Assembly (NCBI RefSeq): GCF_030815415.1
Contig: NZ_JAUSWW010000001.1
Coordinates: 2,666,001 to 2,730,000 of the forward strand
Reading direction: 5' to 3'
DNA: 64,000 bases
Source of the DNA: Streptomyces canus
Lineage (GTDB): Bacteria > Actinomycetota > Actinomycetes > Streptomycetales > Streptomycetaceae
Part shown: piece by piece, positions 17,461-25,603 of the stretch
Layout: each line of letters opens with the position of its first letter
Position numbering within the stretch: position 1 is the stretch's first letter
The notes under the pieces: generated by a model
The model's database searches: none
The model's input: the letters and a program-made list of their open reading frames with translations, nothing else
What the model was told of the DNA's origin: nothing
Translations under genes and position numbers: made by a program

Positions 17461-18533
17461 CCGACGGCTCCCTGACCGAGGTCGGTGGGGCCGAGGACCC
17501 CGCACATGGCGAACAGAGCGAGCAAGGGTTTGAGGGTGCGACGCGGGGCGAAGCCTCCCTGAGGAGAGCGCTGGACGCCTTCCTCGTCGACGGCCCCGTG
17601 GCCGGTCGCGGTGGCGAAGTGCAGGGTCGAGGGCGCGCAGCGGGCGAACGGCGCGAGCCAGCCGCGGGCGCCCCGGGAGCTGAGGAAGGCGTAGGCGTCC
17701 TCGCTCTCCGCCTCCACGGTGCGCAGGTCCAGTTCCTCCTCCGGCGAGGTGTCCTTGAACCACCGTTCCACCAGGATCTCGTGGTGCCTGAGCAGGTCGC
17801 TCTTGCCCACGACGACGGCGGCGGGCAGCGGCATGAACTCCTCCCCCTCGAACCCTCGCAGTCGCGCGATCTTGTTCAGTACGACGTCGAAGGACGGATC
17901 GCCCGTGACGCTTCCGGAGGCACCGGTGAGGCCGCGGATCCGGGTCGGGTCGACCACGAAGACCAGGGCGCTGGCCGCGCCGAGGAACGGCACCTGGGCG
18001 TCGTGGTTGGCGAGCCACTCGCCGGAGACGTCGAAGAAGGCGACGGCGAAGCTGCGCTGGATCCTGCTGCTGTGGATCCACAGGGCGTCGGTGAACTCGG
18101 GCGGTCCGGCGGGGGTGCCGTCGATGCCCTTGCCCTGGTCGAGGAAGGGGCGGACGACGTTCCGCAGATACGTCTGATGTCTTTTCAGGTCGAGTCCGCC
18201 GACCACCAGCCCGAGCCGTGACATCCGGTCCACGTCCGACAGCATGCCCAGCATCGCGGCGAGCAGATGGCTCTTGCCGGCCGCGGACTCGCCCACCACT
18301 CCGATCACGAGCGGCTGGCCGAAGTCGCCGTACTTGCCGGGCAGGACGTGCGGTTCGCCGCCGCCCTCACACTGCCGGTAGGCGTTGAGCGTGCGCTGAC
18401 TCCAGACCACGTCGTCCTCGCCGTCACGGCGGACGAGGGGTTCCGTACGGTTGTCGTCGGTCATGGTGACGATCTGGGCCCGCGCCCAGTCCACCATGTT
18501 CAGGCAGATGGGGCACCTCACCTGTGCTGCCAT
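17457..18533 (-). CDS. P-loop GTPase (TRAFAC-like, double-GTPase type) with N-terminal zinc motif
   Basis: A 358-residue protein. The N-terminus has C7-P-I-C10, a likely half of a small zinc ribbon, with C55 as a possible further ligand. The P-loop is GESAAGKS (81-88). The G3-like strand is AVAFFDVSGEW, a substitution of DxSG for DxxG. VVDPTRI follows. The NKxD equivalent is most likely VVGKSDL. The missing canonical Asn suggests altered base selectivity. Proteins of this kind sit in operons with GAP1-like partners and act as molecular switches in conflict or signalling systems. Here kinase, GTPase, GAP1-like protein and a membrane pair are co-oriented. The GTPase class is inferred from the motifs. 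Confidence 0.75.
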   Translation of the reverse strand: MAAQVRCPICLNMVDWARAQIVTMTDDNRTEPLVRRDGEDDVVWSQRTLNAYRQCEGGGEPHVLPGKYGDFGQPLVIGVVGESAAGKSHLLAAMLGMLSDVDRMSRLGLVVGGLDLKRHQTYLRNVVRPFLDQGKGIDGTPAGPPEFTDALWIHSSRIQRSFAVAFFDVSGEWLANHDAQVPFLGAASALVFVVDPTRIRGLTGASGSVTGDPSFDVVLNKIARLRGFEGEEFMPLPAAVVVGKSDLLRHHEILVERWFKDTSPEEELDLRTVEAESEDAYAFLSSRGARGWLAPFARCAPSTLHFATATGHGAVDEEGVQRSPQGGFAPRRTLKPLLALFAMCGVLGPTDLGQGAVG

Positions 18534-18543
18534 GTCGTCCTCC

Positions 18544-19569
18544 TCACCACACCAGCACGGCGACGATCGCCAGAACGGCCACCACCAGCACGAGCACTCC
18601 GGTCACGGTGGCCCCACGGGTGGTGGCGAGGCCCAGGTACGGACGAGCGGGGGCGCGCGGCACCCGGGGCGGTGGCGGTGGGGCCAGGGCGCGGTGGGTG
18701 TAGGCCCGCTGCCGGGCGCGCAGTTCGTGGAAGCGTCTGCGCGCTTCCATCTCCACCTCGACCGGCGTGTGGGGGCGAGCCGTCTCCGGCTTGGCCGGGA
18801 CCCCCTCCCAGCGTCTGCGCAGGGCGAACCCGGTGATCCGGTGCCGGGCGGCGTCGGTGAAGACGCCTTCCAGGAGGTTGCGCAGGCTGCTGTCGAGGAG
18901 TCTGACCCGGCCCCGCATGTCCGGGGTCGCGGCGGCGTCCTCGCCCGTCGCCAGGTGGAAGATCACCGCTCCGGCGGAGTACACGTCGTCCCGGCAGTCG
19001 GCCTTGCCCAGGCCCGCCGCCTGTTCGGGGGACCGCCACGGGTCGGTGCCCACCGCCGCGCCGCGCTCATCGCCCTCGTGCACGGCGAGACCGAAGTCGG
19101 CCAGCTGGACGGAGCCGCCGTCCCACAGCAGTGTCTCGGGCCGGATGTCACGGTGCACCAGGCGCAGTTCGTTCAACTGGGTGAGGACGGCGATGATGCC
19201 GTCCACCGCGCTCCACAGCTCCCCGGGAGGGAGCGGGAGTTCGTCGCGGAGCTCGGACAGCGGGCGCCCTCTGCGGGTGGCTACCAGGAAGGGGGCCCGG
19301 CCGTCAGCCCGGTGGCCTATGACCCGGCTCAGCTCGGACGGATAGCGGGTGACGCCGAGCCGGCGGACCAGCAGATCCGCGTTCCTGACAGCACGGCCCA
19401 GTTCGCGGCGGGCCTGGTCGGTATAAGCGATGCGCTGTACGACGCGCTCTCCGCCCCCGTGCACCAGGACACCCCGGCGTTCCCGGAATCCGTCCTTGGT
19501 TTTCTCCCCCTGGTCGAAATCGATCTCGAAGATCGACTTCTCGGCACCGCGGCCACCACAGGTGATCAT
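18544..19569 (-). CDS. Divergent Ser/Thr protein kinase-like protein with C-terminal TM
   Basis: A 341-residue protein from the ATG at 19569; longer in-frame starts up to 19725 would run into the leader of the divergent gene. The C-lobe is clear: catalytic loop H139-R140-D141 in LVHRDIRPETLLW, D158-F159-G160, and APE-like SPEQA. The N-lobe is poor: no VAIK lysine is obvious (VVQRIAY stands where it should be) and the metal-binding Asn of the loop is replaced (RPET instead of KPEN). It may be a weak kinase or a pseudokinase. The C-terminus has a Pro/Arg-rich linker and a hydrophobic segment (VTGVLVLVVAVLAIVAVLVW). It heads the minus-strand operon and is transcribed divergently from the EAD1-CHAT gene. 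Confidence 0.75.
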   Translation of the reverse strand: MITCGGRGAEKSIFEIDFDQGEKTKDGFRERRGVLVHGGGERVVQRIAYTDQARRELGRAVRNADLLVRRLGVTRYPSELSRVIGHRADGRAPFLVATRRGRPLSELRDELPLPPGELWSAVDGIIAVLTQLNELRLVHRDIRPETLLWDGGSVQLADFGLAVHEGDERGAAVGTDPWRSPEQAAGLGKADCRDDVYSAGAVIFHLATGEDAAATPDMRGRVRLLDSSLRNLLEGVFTDAARHRITGFALRRRWEGVPAKPETARPHTPVEVEMEARRRFHELRARQRAYTHRALAPPPPPRVPRAPARPYLGLATTRGATVTGVLVLVVAVLAIVAVLVW

Positions 19570-19701
19570 TTCAAGACGCTCGATCAAGCCCGCCCCCGAT
19601 AAGTGTGCTGCGCATTCCGAAAGTACACCCACGGGACGGCACTGCAAGTACTCTTCTTTCGAACCACCGCACACACAGGGGAAGTTGGCTCGGGGGACGA
19701 G
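19570..19701. promoter_or_regulatory. Divergent control region between the kinase and EAD1-CHAT genes
   Basis: This 132-base spacer is less GC-rich than its surroundings and separates two operons that face away from each other, so promoters for both should lie here. GGGGGACGA at 19692-19700 is the ribosome site of the rightward gene. I cannot assign -35/-10 boxes with confidence. Confidence 0.5.
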
Positions 19702-20559
19702 ATGGCCGGTTCGACCTGGAGACAATTGCGCGACGACGGCGCATTCGAATTGTTGGGCGAATTATTTCCGGATGTGACGAGCAGTCACGCCCTTTTGGAA
19801 GACCTGGGTGTCAATCCGGCGATCCTGATGCCCTTCGCCCCGCCGCTGGCCGCCGCCGACTGGTGGCGCACCACCTGTCAGGCCCTGCACCGGGGCCGGG
19901 TCGACGGGGTGGACCCGTGCCATCTGTTCGCGGCGGCCTCGGCCCGATACCCCGGGCACGCGAAGCTGCGGAGCCTGGCCGGCGATGCCGCCCCGGCCGT
20001 GACGGTGCGGGTGCTGTGCCTGATGTCCGCGCCGCTCGACGAGGCCAGGATGCGGCTCGGCGCCGAACAGCGCGTCATCCGGGAGGCCGAGGCGCGCTCC
20101 GGTGGGCGGCTGGCCGTGACGGTCCACTCCGCCACCCGGATCTCCGACATCCTCCCGCAGCTCGATGCCGTACTCCCCCGGATCGTGCACTTCGCCGGGC
20201 ACGGCACCGACGACGGCCGGCTGCTCTTCGAGGACGAGACGGGCGCCTCGGCGGCGGTGCCCGTCGAGGCGCTGACCCCCGCACTCGGCCTGCACGCCCC
20301 GCTCGACTGTGTGGTCCTCAACTCCTGCTGGACGGCGGCGTACGCGGAGGGACTCCTCAAGTGCGCGCACACCGTGGTGGGCACCGTGAGCGAACTCGAC
20401 GACGACGCGGGGCTCGCCTTCGCCGAGGGCTTCTACACCTCGCTCGCCCACTCCCCCGACATCGAGCGGGCCTGCGCGGCCGGGCGCGCGACGCTGCGGC
20501 TGAACGGCCACGACCCGGACGATCTGCGTCACATCTCCCGTACGGGAAACGGCATATGA
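19702..20559 (+). CDS. EAD1-CHAT protein: effector-associated domain fused to a caspase-like peptidase
   Basis: A 285-residue protein from the ATG behind GGGGGACGAG. Residues ~3-92 match the effector-associated domain 1 pattern: FELLGELFPD, LLEDLGV, WWRTTCQAL, then YPGHAKL. The rest is a short CHAT peptidase with predicted catalytic H167 (HFAGHGT) and C209 (VLNSCWT). EAD1 domains are adaptor (death-fold-like) modules that pair with matching copies in partner proteins. The E2-like protein four genes on also begins with an EAD1-like domain. Codon 21 is TTA (19762-19764). It opens an operon of ubiquitin-like pathway genes, so its substrate may be tagged or recruited by them. That link is inference. 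Confidence 0.8.
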   Translation: MAGSTWRQLRDDGAFELLGELFPDVTSSHALLEDLGVNPAILMPFAPPLAAADWWRTTCQALHRGRVDGVDPCHLFAAASARYPGHAKLRSLAGDAAPAVTVRVLCLMSAPLDEARMRLGAEQRVIREAEARSGGRLAVTVHSATRISDILPQLDAVLPRIVHFAGHGTDDGRLLFEDETGASAAVPVEALTPALGLHAPLDCVVLNSCWTAAYAEGLLKCAHTVVGTVSELDDDAGLAFAEGFYTSLAHSPDIERACAAGRATLRLNGHDPDDLRHISRTGNGI

Positions 20560-21209
20560 CGGGCTCTCAGCAGAGCGGCGCCTTCGACGGGGCCGCCACC
20601 TCCGCCTCGCCCGAAGTGGCCAGCGCCTTCGACCGCGGTCAGCAGCGCGGCGAGAACCCCCAGGTCGCCGGCGCCGACGGGCCGGCCTCCACCACGCTGG
20701 ACTCACGCTGGCTCGGTACCTGGCGGCGGCCGGGCGACCGGCGCCGGGCGCCCTGCCGGGTGTGCGGACACACCTTCCGTCTGGACGACACGGTCTTTCT
20801 GCGCCACTCGGCGGACGGCAAACTGGCCGACGTCACCCATCACCTGCGCTATCTCCCGTGCAGCGGGCACGCGACACCGTCGGAGCTGCCCGACCCCCGG
20901 GCACAAGCCGCGTTCTTCCGCGGGGTGGACTCCGCCGATCCGTCGCCGGACTCCCTGCACACCGTGCGCCTGATGCCCGACGACCCGGCCCTGGGACACC
21001 CCCGCCAGCGCAACGCCTGTTTCGTGTGCCGGCACACGTTCCGGCTCTTCGAGACGGTCGTCGTCTGCCCCTGCTCACCGGAGGAGCGCGGTTGCCTCAA
21101 GGCGGTCCACCAGGATCCGGCCCGCGGACTCGGCTGCTTCGAGCAGTGGCGCAGCGACCTCACGGTCGTCCAGTGCCCCATGAACTTCCGCACCTTGAAG
21201 CGGAGTTGA
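20556..21209 (+). CDS. Double zinc-motif (RING-like) protein, candidate E3-type factor
   Basis: A 217-residue protein with an ATGA overlap to the previous gene. The first ~60 residues are disordered. Two related zinc modules follow: C67-x2-C70 (CRVCGHTFRLDDTVF) with C102-x2-H105, and C155-x2-C158 (CFVCRHTFRLFETVV) with C171, C173, C180, H185, C194 and C207. The second has the Cys/His order of a prokaryotic RING or treble-clef finger (CPC...C...H...C...W...CP). Prokaryotic RING fingers occur beside E1, E2 and JAB genes, so an E3-like or adaptor role is plausible here. No enzyme activity can be read from the sequence. I regard zinc binding as secure and E3 function as a hypothesis. Confidence 0.65.
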   Translation: MTGSQQSGAFDGAATSASPEVASAFDRGQQRGENPQVAGADGPASTTLDSRWLGTWRRPGDRRRAPCRVCGHTFRLDDTVFLRHSADGKLADVTHHLRYLPCSGHATPSELPDPRAQAAFFRGVDSADPSPDSLHTVRLMPDDPALGHPRQRNACFVCRHTFRLFETVVVCPCSPEERGCLKAVHQDPARGLGCFEQWRSDLTVVQCPMNFRTLKRS

Positions 21210-21210
21210 C

Positions 21211-22224
21211 GTGGGACGCTTCGAACGCCACGAGCTCATCCCGGGCTGGGACCAACAGCAGCTCGCCGCGGCCACCGTCGTGGTGGTCGGAGTCGGCGCC
21301 CTGGGCAGCCAGCTTGCCCAGCAGCTGGCCCTGGCAGGCATCGGGCGCCTGGTGCTGTGCGACCCCGACTCCGTCTCGGAGGGCAACCTCAGCCGGGCCC
21401 CGCTGTTCCGCGCCGACGACATCGGCCGCCCGAAGGCTCCGATCGCCGCGCGCCGGCTCGGCGAGCTCTCCCCGGTGACGTGTGTGGATGCCCGGACCGC
21501 TCCCCTGGTCAGCGGGGTGGGGCTGGCCGAGCTGCGCGATGCCTCGCTCGTCGTCGGCTGTCTGGACAGCCTGGCCGCACGGCTCCAGCTCGCCGGGCGC
21601 TGTCAGCTCGTCGGTGTCCCGCTGCTCGACGGCGGCACCAGCCCCTGGGGCGGGGAGATCCGGCTCTACGATCCGTCGGGCGCCTGCTTCGGCTGTGGCC
21701 TCACCCCCAGGGACCGGGCCGCCCAGGACGATCCCTGGGCCTGCGCGGACGCCACCACGACCGACGCCGGAGCCTCCGCCCCGGTCTCGGCGCTGATCGG
21801 TGCCTGGCTGGCGGTGACCGTCGTACGGCTGCTCTGCGGGGCCGAGACCACGCCCGGCCTGGTCCGGGTGGACGCGGCGAGCGGTACGGCGAGCCCGGTC
21901 CGGGTGCACCGCGATCCGGACTGCCCGCTGCACGCCCGGATCCCCGCCTCCCTGGTGTCCCCGACACCGCACACCGTCCTTTCCACCCCTGCCGACCTCG
22001 CCGCCCATCTCGCCCCGGAGGAGACCGTGATGACCTGGGCGCCCTTGCCCGGATCCCCGCCGACGCAGCAGTCCACCCGGCTCACGGACGCGTCCCCGCA
22101 CACCCCGCTCGCCGAACTCGACGTGGCCCCGCGCGAGATCCTGCCGGTCCTCGGGACCGGAGGTACCCGAAGAATCCGCTACCTGGAACTCTCCGAGGCC
22201 GGCGGGAAAGGAAGATCCCGGTGA
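21211..22224 (+). CDS. E1-like ThiF/HesA adenylyltransferase
   Basis: A 337-residue protein starting at GTG one base after the previous stop, with GGAG inside that stop region. The Rossmann ATP-binding motif GVGALGSQLAQQLALAGIG begins at about residue 27. CDPDSVSEGNLSRAPLF carries the acidic and arginine residues used for adenylation. A likely zinc pair is CFGC (at ACFGCGL), with a second cysteine motif near CPLH. The usual catalytic Cys loop is replaced by PWACADATTTDAGA, so the thioester residue is uncertain. The C-terminal ~90 residues are an extension of unknown fold. It probably activates the ubiquitin-like domain carried by the next gene. Confidence 0.85.
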   Translation: MGRFERHELIPGWDQQQLAAATVVVVGVGALGSQLAQQLALAGIGRLVLCDPDSVSEGNLSRAPLFRADDIGRPKAPIAARRLGELSPVTCVDARTAPLVSGVGLAELRDASLVVGCLDSLAARLQLAGRCQLVGVPLLDGGTSPWGGEIRLYDPSGACFGCGLTPRDRAAQDDPWACADATTTDAGASAPVSALIGAWLAVTVVRLLCGAETTPGLVRVDAASGTASPVRVHRDPDCPLHARIPASLVSPTPHTVLSTPADLAAHLAPEETVMTWAPLPGSPPTQQSTRLTDASPHTPLAELDVAPREILPVLGTGGTRRIRYLELSEAGGKGRSR

Positions 22225-23729
22225 ACAACGACGCGGGCAAACTGCCCACCGAGATCAAGCAGGTTCTGGCCGACACCCTGGCCGACCTCTACCGCACCCA
22301 GACGCAGGCCGAGGAGCTCCTGGACGATATGGACTTCCCGCCGCACACCCGGCCCCCCTGGGGCGCGGCGGGCCAGGATGTCGTCACCTTCTGGCGACAG
22401 ACCGTACGCGCCCTCGAACTCGGCGCCGTACAACGCGAAGGGGTCCCTCGGCTGGTGGAGACCGCGTTGCGGCGCTGGCCCGGCAACCATGAGCTGCTGA
22501 AGATCAGGGAGTTCCTGCGCACCGAACAGCGCGAGCACGCCGGAGCCGGCGGGAACGCGGACACGCTGTACCGGACCATCGAGTTCGTCGGCAGCGAGGC
22601 CTACCCGGAGTTCCACCGGCTCGTCCGTGAGCTGGTCGACCACGAGGCCGTGCAGCTCTACGCCACCAACCAGCAGGCCGCGTTCCGGGTCGCCGAGATG
22701 CCACAGGGCCGGCTCCAGCAACTCCAGGACCGGGCGGCACGGATCGCGCCCGGCGTCGAAGTCCTCTACGGCGAGCACGACTTCCGTCCGGCCCTGTACA
22801 CCCGCCTCCAGGTCATGGGACCCGACCGCCAGCTGTACGAGATCCAGTACGTCCCGAACACGACCCTGCCCAGCGAGCTCGTGCCCGCCGTCTGGGCGCA
22901 GTACCGCGCGGAGGTGTCCCGGGACGCCAACGGCCAGCTGCGCCGGGCCGTCGTCGACTACCGCGACGAGAACGACGAGGCCCGGCGGCTGGATCCGGAG
23001 GTTCCGCTGTTCAACCAGGGCATCCGCGACGGCGGTCAGCTGGAGGTATCGGGCGAGGCGACGGCGGGTGTCGACAGCCTGCTGCGCCTCGAAGCCATCG
23101 CGGATGCCCGCGAGGACATCGCCGACTTCGCCGACCAGCACGAGGAGTTCACGCTGGTCGGCATGGACGACGACCGGCTGCCGCTGCGGTTCGAGGTGGA
23201 GCTGCACGTCCCGGGCTTCGCCCCGCCGGAGGATCTGGAGGCCTGGCCGCTGGAGCCCCGGCCGATCGACCGGCACGAACTCGTCATAGGGCTGCCGGCC
23301 GAGTTCCCCATCCAGGCGCCCCGGGTGCTGTGGCGGTCGGAGGTGTTCCACCCGAACATCGCCCGGGACGAGGAGCTCGGCAAGGGCTCCGTGTGTCTGG
23401 GGCCGCTGATGACCGACTACACGCCCGACCTGAGCCTGTACGTGCTGTGCCAGATGCTCATCGACATGGCCCGCTACCGCAACTACGAGATCCTCCCGCA
23501 CGACTACCAGATGGCCCTGGACTTCGACAGCGTGGTGCGGGACATGCTGGAGCGCGGCGGCTACCTCGACCGGGCGGCGGCCGCCTGGGCTTTCTCCTTC
23601 GAGGGCCAGGAACGCATCAAGGAGATCGGCGGCACCACCTGGCTGGCCCGGGCGGGGCTGACGGCCAGGGCCGATCGCTCCAGGTCCCTGACCGTCCATC
23701 GTGTGGAGGCGAGCCCGGATGAGTACTGA
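22221..23729 (+). CDS. EAD1 - ubiquitin-like (YukD-like) - E2 conjugating enzyme fusion
   Basis: A 502-residue protein from GTG behind AAAGGAAGA, overlapping the E1 stop. Residues ~5-95 look like an EAD1 domain (LADLYRTQTQAEELLDDM, FWRQTVRALE, RWPGNHEL). Residues ~190-276 resemble a YukD/EsaB-type beta-grasp domain (LYEIQYVPNTTLP, then RDGGQLEVS). Residues ~300-440 are a UBC/E2 fold: H377-P378-N379 is the HPN motif and C392 in SVCLGP is the predicted thioester cysteine. There is no exposed C-terminal GG on the internal Ubl, so it may be a scaffold domain rather than the tag. This is the core of the ubiquitin-like operon and overlaps the JAB gene by 11 bases. Confidence 0.8.
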   Translation: MNNDAGKLPTEIKQVLADTLADLYRTQTQAEELLDDMDFPPHTRPPWGAAGQDVVTFWRQTVRALELGAVQREGVPRLVETALRRWPGNHELLKIREFLRTEQREHAGAGGNADTLYRTIEFVGSEAYPEFHRLVRELVDHEAVQLYATNQQAAFRVAEMPQGRLQQLQDRAARIAPGVEVLYGEHDFRPALYTRLQVMGPDRQLYEIQYVPNTTLPSELVPAVWAQYRAEVSRDANGQLRRAVVDYRDENDEARRLDPEVPLFNQGIRDGGQLEVSGEATAGVDSLLRLEAIADAREDIADFADQHEEFTLVGMDDDRLPLRFEVELHVPGFAPPEDLEAWPLEPRPIDRHELVIGLPAEFPIQAPRVLWRSEVFHPNIARDEELGKGSVCLGPLMTDYTPDLSLYVLCQMLIDMARYRNYEILPHDYQMALDFDSVVRDMLERGGYLDRAAAAWAFSFEGQERIKEIGGTTWLARAGLTARADRSRSLTVHRVEASPDEY

Positions 23730-24798
23730 GTACCGGACCGGTGCGGCCAAAGTGCTGCTCTACAAGAGCACGTCCTTCGATCTGCTGGGCCAGATGTCCC
23801 TGACGTCGCTGCTCGTCGAGGCGTTCCGGCGAGAGCTGGAGACCGGCGATCCGGAGGACGAGGTCGACTTTCGGCTGCGGTATGTGCGCAGGCCCGATCC
23901 ACGGCTGATGGACGGGCCGCGCACCATCCACAATCTGCGCAGTCAGATCGGCAGGCTCGGGGTGACCATCTCACGGCGCGGCGACACCGTGGTGGACCGG
24001 GAGTTCTCCGTCCGGGAACTGCTCGGACCCGTGCTGCAGCATGTGGTCAAGCAGATCGATCCGGAGGAGGAGGTCTGGGGCTTCTGCCTGGACCACCCCG
24101 ACCTGGCCACGGTGGCGCTCGCGCGTTCCACCCCCGAGGTCGAGGGCACCATGGACCTCAATCTGCGCGAACCCCGGCGCAACTTCGCCATCCGCAAGGT
24201 GGAGGAGCCGCCGGTGCCCCGGATCGACCCCGGGGACCTGGGCATCGACCCGGCCTGCCTGGGACCGGTGACCGTCCTCATCCCCGGCGAGACGTACGAG
24301 CATCTGTATCTGATGAAGCTCTCGCGCCGACTGGAGGAAGGCGGCTTCCTCCTCGGCAAGGTGCGCCGGGTCCTCGAACCGGAGCCGGCCGAACAGGAGG
24401 GCGAGGAGTCCGCCGAACGCTATCTGGTCGAGATCACGGAGGTCACTCCGGCGGAGCACGCGGGCGCCGGCGCCCTGCACTTCACCTTCACCGGCGACTC
24501 CTTCCGTGAGGTGAACCGGCAGCTGTCCGCCTCCGAGGACAAACAGCTGATGGGCTGGTACCACACGCACCTGTTCTCCGGGAAGGAGTCGGGTCTGTCG
24601 GGCATCGACGTGGACCTGCACCTGGGTACCTTCCGACAGCCCTGGCAGGTGGCCGGACTAGTCAACATCACCAGCGCCGAGCGGCTGCTGCGTTTCTACG
24701 CACGCTTCGGCGACGGTGTGCGCGAAGTCGAACAGTGGGTGGGGGATGAGCGCGGCCGATACCGCCTTGAGCGTGCTGCTGTGGTCGAGGAACTGTGA
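23719..24798 (+). CDS. JAB/MPN (JAMM) metallo-isopeptidase
   Basis: A 359-residue protein. Its C-terminal third has the JAMM signature: E207 in EEGGFLLGK, H282-T283-H284 in WYHTHLF, and S294-G-I-D297. These are the zinc-coordinating and catalytic residues of deubiquitinase-type MPN proteases, and all are present. The N-terminal ~190 residues form a separate alpha/beta region (AKVLLYKSTSFDLL, DFRLRYVRRPD) that might hold another beta-grasp unit, although I see no decisive motif. In bacterial E1-E2-JAB operons this enzyme matures the ubiquitin-like tag or removes it from targets. It lies directly after the E2 fusion in the same transcription unit. Confidence 0.85.
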   Translation: MSTEYRTGAAKVLLYKSTSFDLLGQMSLTSLLVEAFRRELETGDPEDEVDFRLRYVRRPDPRLMDGPRTIHNLRSQIGRLGVTISRRGDTVVDREFSVRELLGPVLQHVVKQIDPEEEVWGFCLDHPDLATVALARSTPEVEGTMDLNLREPRRNFAIRKVEEPPVPRIDPGDLGIDPACLGPVTVLIPGETYEHLYLMKLSRRLEEGGFLLGKVRRVLEPEPAEQEGEESAERYLVEITEVTPAEHAGAGALHFTFTGDSFREVNRQLSASEDKQLMGWYHTHLFSGKESGLSGIDVDLHLGTFRQPWQVAGLVNITSAERLLRFYARFGDGVREVEQWVGDERGRYRLERAAVVEEL

Positions 24799-25603
24799 CA
24801 CGGACCGGTCGGCGCCGCCGGAAGGGGACTTGAGGGACCTTCAGGACCTGGCCGCCCCGCCGCCGGACGTGACGGACGAGGTCGTCAGGGTGGCTGTGTA
24901 CGGCGCCGCCCGGCTGCGTCTGGACCGGCTGGCAGAGCAGGAGCGCCGCCCGCTGGGTGCCGGAGCGGTGCTGTTGGCGGCGGCGATCGGCGCCCGCGGG
25001 CAGGCCGATCTGGCCGCCGAGGCCGTCCGGGCGGTCCCGGGCGCCCGTTCGCTGTGGGACGTCCTGGCCCACCATGCCGTGGTCGCTCCCGCCCTGCCGC
25101 ACTGTGCGAGCGCCCCGCTGCTGGCCGAGCGGCTGCGGGACGCCTCGCCGCTCACCGCGCTCCTGGACCGGCCGAACCCGCCCGGCGAGTCGGCGGCCGA
25201 ACTCCTCCTGGAGGACACGTTTCTGACGCATCCTCAGGGGCGTCGTCTGCTCACCAGCGTCTGGTGCGAGGCCCCGGCCTCCCCCGCACAGGCCCTGTGG
25301 CGCGGTCGGCTCCTGGACCAACTGCGGATGCAGGACCGCGAGTTGGTGCTGGATGTGTACGAGGCCGCGCTGCTGCGCCACCAGGCCGAGCACCTCCTGC
25401 TGATCCAGCAGGCCCAGCTCTGTCTCACCGTGCCGCCCGACCTGCCCTCGGCCCGCCCGGTCGCCCGGTGGTGGGCCGCACTGGCCCGGCTGGAGCGTTC
25501 GCATCCCCGACTGCTCCGGGCCCGGACCGGCATCACCCGGCAGTACCTGGCGGGCGTGAGCCTGTACCGACAGGTCGAACGACTGGAGGCGATCACCGCA
25601 TGA
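24746..25603 (+). CDS. Uncharacterised protein of the ubiquitin-like operon
   Basis: A 285-residue protein from ATG behind GGTGGGGG, overlapping the JAB gene by 53 bases. It is almost entirely alpha-helical, rich in Ala, Leu and Arg, with no membrane segment, no Cys pairs and no nucleotide-binding motif. Segments such as PQGRRLLTSVWCEAP and DRELVLDVYEAALLRHQAEHLLLI suggest a helical bundle or repeat. I do not recognise the family. Overlap with both neighbours places it firmly in the E1-E2-JAB-AAA unit, so it may be an adaptor or substrate receptor of the AAA+ ATPase that follows. Confidence 0.7.
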   Translation: MSAADTALSVLLWSRNCDTDRSAPPEGDLRDLQDLAAPPPDVTDEVVRVAVYGAARLRLDRLAEQERRPLGAGAVLLAAAIGARGQADLAAEAVRAVPGARSLWDVLAHHAVVAPALPHCASAPLLAERLRDASPLTALLDRPNPPGESAAELLLEDTFLTHPQGRRLLTSVWCEAPASPAQALWRGRLLDQLRMQDRELVLDVYEAALLRHQAEHLLLIQQAQLCLTVPPDLPSARPVARWWAALARLERSHPRLLRARTGITRQYLAGVSLYRQVERLEAITA

